DNA from: Algihabitans albus
Lineage (GTDB): Bacteria > Pseudomonadota > Alphaproteobacteria > Kiloniellales > DSM-21159
DNA: 64,000 nt
Direction: 5' to 3'
Assembly (NCBI RefSeq): GCF_003572205.1
Contig: NZ_QXNY01000004.1
Span: 124,548-188,547, forward strand
The translations under genes were made by a program, and so were the position numbers. The notes under the pieces are model-generated. The model had not been told where the DNA came from and did not search any database. It saw only the letters and a list, made by a program, of their open reading frames with translations. The stretch's first letter is position 1. Each line of letters starts with the position of its first letter. This document shows positions 63,611 through 64,000 of this stretch, in pieces.

Positions 63611-64000
63611 TCAGTTCGAGCCGACCGTTGCACTTTCGCCGTTTGTCTCGGTCTTGGTCTCGTTTCTCCACCCGACGTCGTACCAGTCGGTCCGCCGGGT
63701 CACGGCCATGACGGCCGTAAGAGCTACGAAGAGCGCAATCCCGCCGACCAGAAGCGCCAAGTCCTGTAGACCGATCAGCAGATAGAGACAGCCATAGAGT
63801 GCCGCCACCGTCAGGCCGAGACAGAGAGCGCGCTTGAAGCTGCCGAAGGCGCCGGCCGTGTAGAAGACCAGCTGCCCCACGATCGCAGCGGCAGCGATGG
63901 TATAGGCGGCCGCGAAGGTCATTTGCTCGGCCAGGGCCAGGAGCAGGAGATAAAAGAGCGCGAGAGCGCAACCGACCAAACCGTATTGGAGAATATGCAG
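63611..64000 (-). CDS. creD: Inner membrane protein CreD, 3' part, cut by the right edge
   Basis: 129 visible C-terminal residues, open to the window edge, where it reads LHILQYGLVGCALALFYLLL. About five hydrophobic segments are present: LALAEQMTFAAAYTIAA, then FKRALCLGLTVAALYGCLYL, GLQDLALLVGGIALF and VTRRTDWYDVG. The repeat of 'LQY-LVG-A--LFYLLLLAL-E' and the closing TRR-DWY are typical of CreD. CreD is linked with the CreBC two-component system and beta-lactam response in other bacteria; creBC is not visible here. Confidence 0.88.
   Translation of the reverse strand: MHILQYGLVGCALALFYLLLLALAEQMTFAAAYTIAAAAIVGQLVFYTAGAFGSFKRALCLGLTVAALYGCLYLLIGLQDLALLVGGIALFVALTAVMAVTRRTDWYDVGWRNETKTETNGESATVGSN

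Noticed and set aside
1-64000. rRNA, tRNA, CRISPR arrays, insertion sequences, prophage and integrative elements
   Set aside because: I looked for tRNA T-loop sequences, regularly spaced repeats, transposase or integrase motifs and found none. A dedicated scan (tRNAscan, IS and CRISPR finders) could still reveal something that reading by eye missed.

Overview
The window is a chromosomal segment of a GC-rich alphaproteobacterium, most likely a Rhodospirillales-like lineage (inferred from gene order and protein character, not from a marker phylogeny). It carries about 50 genes packed into operons. The evidence for Alphaproteobacteria is the block pckA / chvI-chvG / hprK-rapZ / EIIA-Man / HPr / EI / ahcY / divL-like kinase / tsaE / amgK / murU / addB-addA / trxA, the TrxR-like ferredoxin-NADP reductase, the Suv3-like helicase, and a consensus CtrA box. 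I see no rRNA, tRNA, CRISPR array, insertion sequence or phage gene.

Layout. 1-5.8 kb: the first codons of a minus-strand gene running off the left edge, a MerR regulator fused to a P-loop NTPase domain, then a CtrA-box-preceded signalling module consisting of a 46-codon ORF, a four-PAS hybrid histidine kinase, a 28-codon ORF and a stand-alone response regulator, joined by start/stop overlaps. 5.8-10.4 kb: a DUF2332 protein and a complete polar amino acid ABC transporter. 10.6-14.5 kb: ThpR, a DsbA-fold isomerase-like protein, PEP carboxykinase and a HugZ-like protein. 14.7-21.6 kb: ChvI/ChvG, an HprK-RapZ fusion protein and a permease-less regulatory PTS (EIIA-Man, HPr, EI). 21.6-24 kb: a metal patch with a PCuAC copper chaperone, a DUF2946 protein and ZnuA behind a Zur-like box. 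24.2-31.4 kb: ahcY, a DivL-like PAS kinase with Tyr in place of the phospho-accepting His, ferredoxin-NADP reductase, tsaE-amgK-murU. 31.5-38.5 kb: addB-addA and trxA with a clear terminator.

38.6-57.8 kb is almost entirely minus strand: htpG; argH-lptM-like-lysA-DUF4175; pyrF; four diverged tandem paralogues of an unknown multi-pass membrane protein; then trpF-trpB-trpA-accD-folC and a peroxiredoxin-fold/2-oxoglutarate oxygenase fusion. Only the tlpA-like gene (55.2-55.8 kb) breaks the run. 57.9-64 kb: pcm, Suv3-like helicase plus S4-domain protein, def, rmuC and the 3' part of creD at the right edge.

How it works together. The central block couples carbon and envelope signalling: ChvG/ChvI lie beside the gluconeogenic gene pckA, and the PTS phosphorelay (EI to HPr to EIIA) can be modulated on HPr Ser by the HprK half of the fusion. 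The AmgK/MurU pair supplies UDP-MurNAc by cell-wall recycling, which again points to envelope homeostasis. The most unusual items are the HprK-RapZ fusion, the membrane-protein paralogue array (with one 5'-eroded member and one AT-rich patch), the CtrA-linked kinase module with two small coupled ORFs, and the oxygenase with a peroxiredoxin fold lacking the peroxidatic cysteine.
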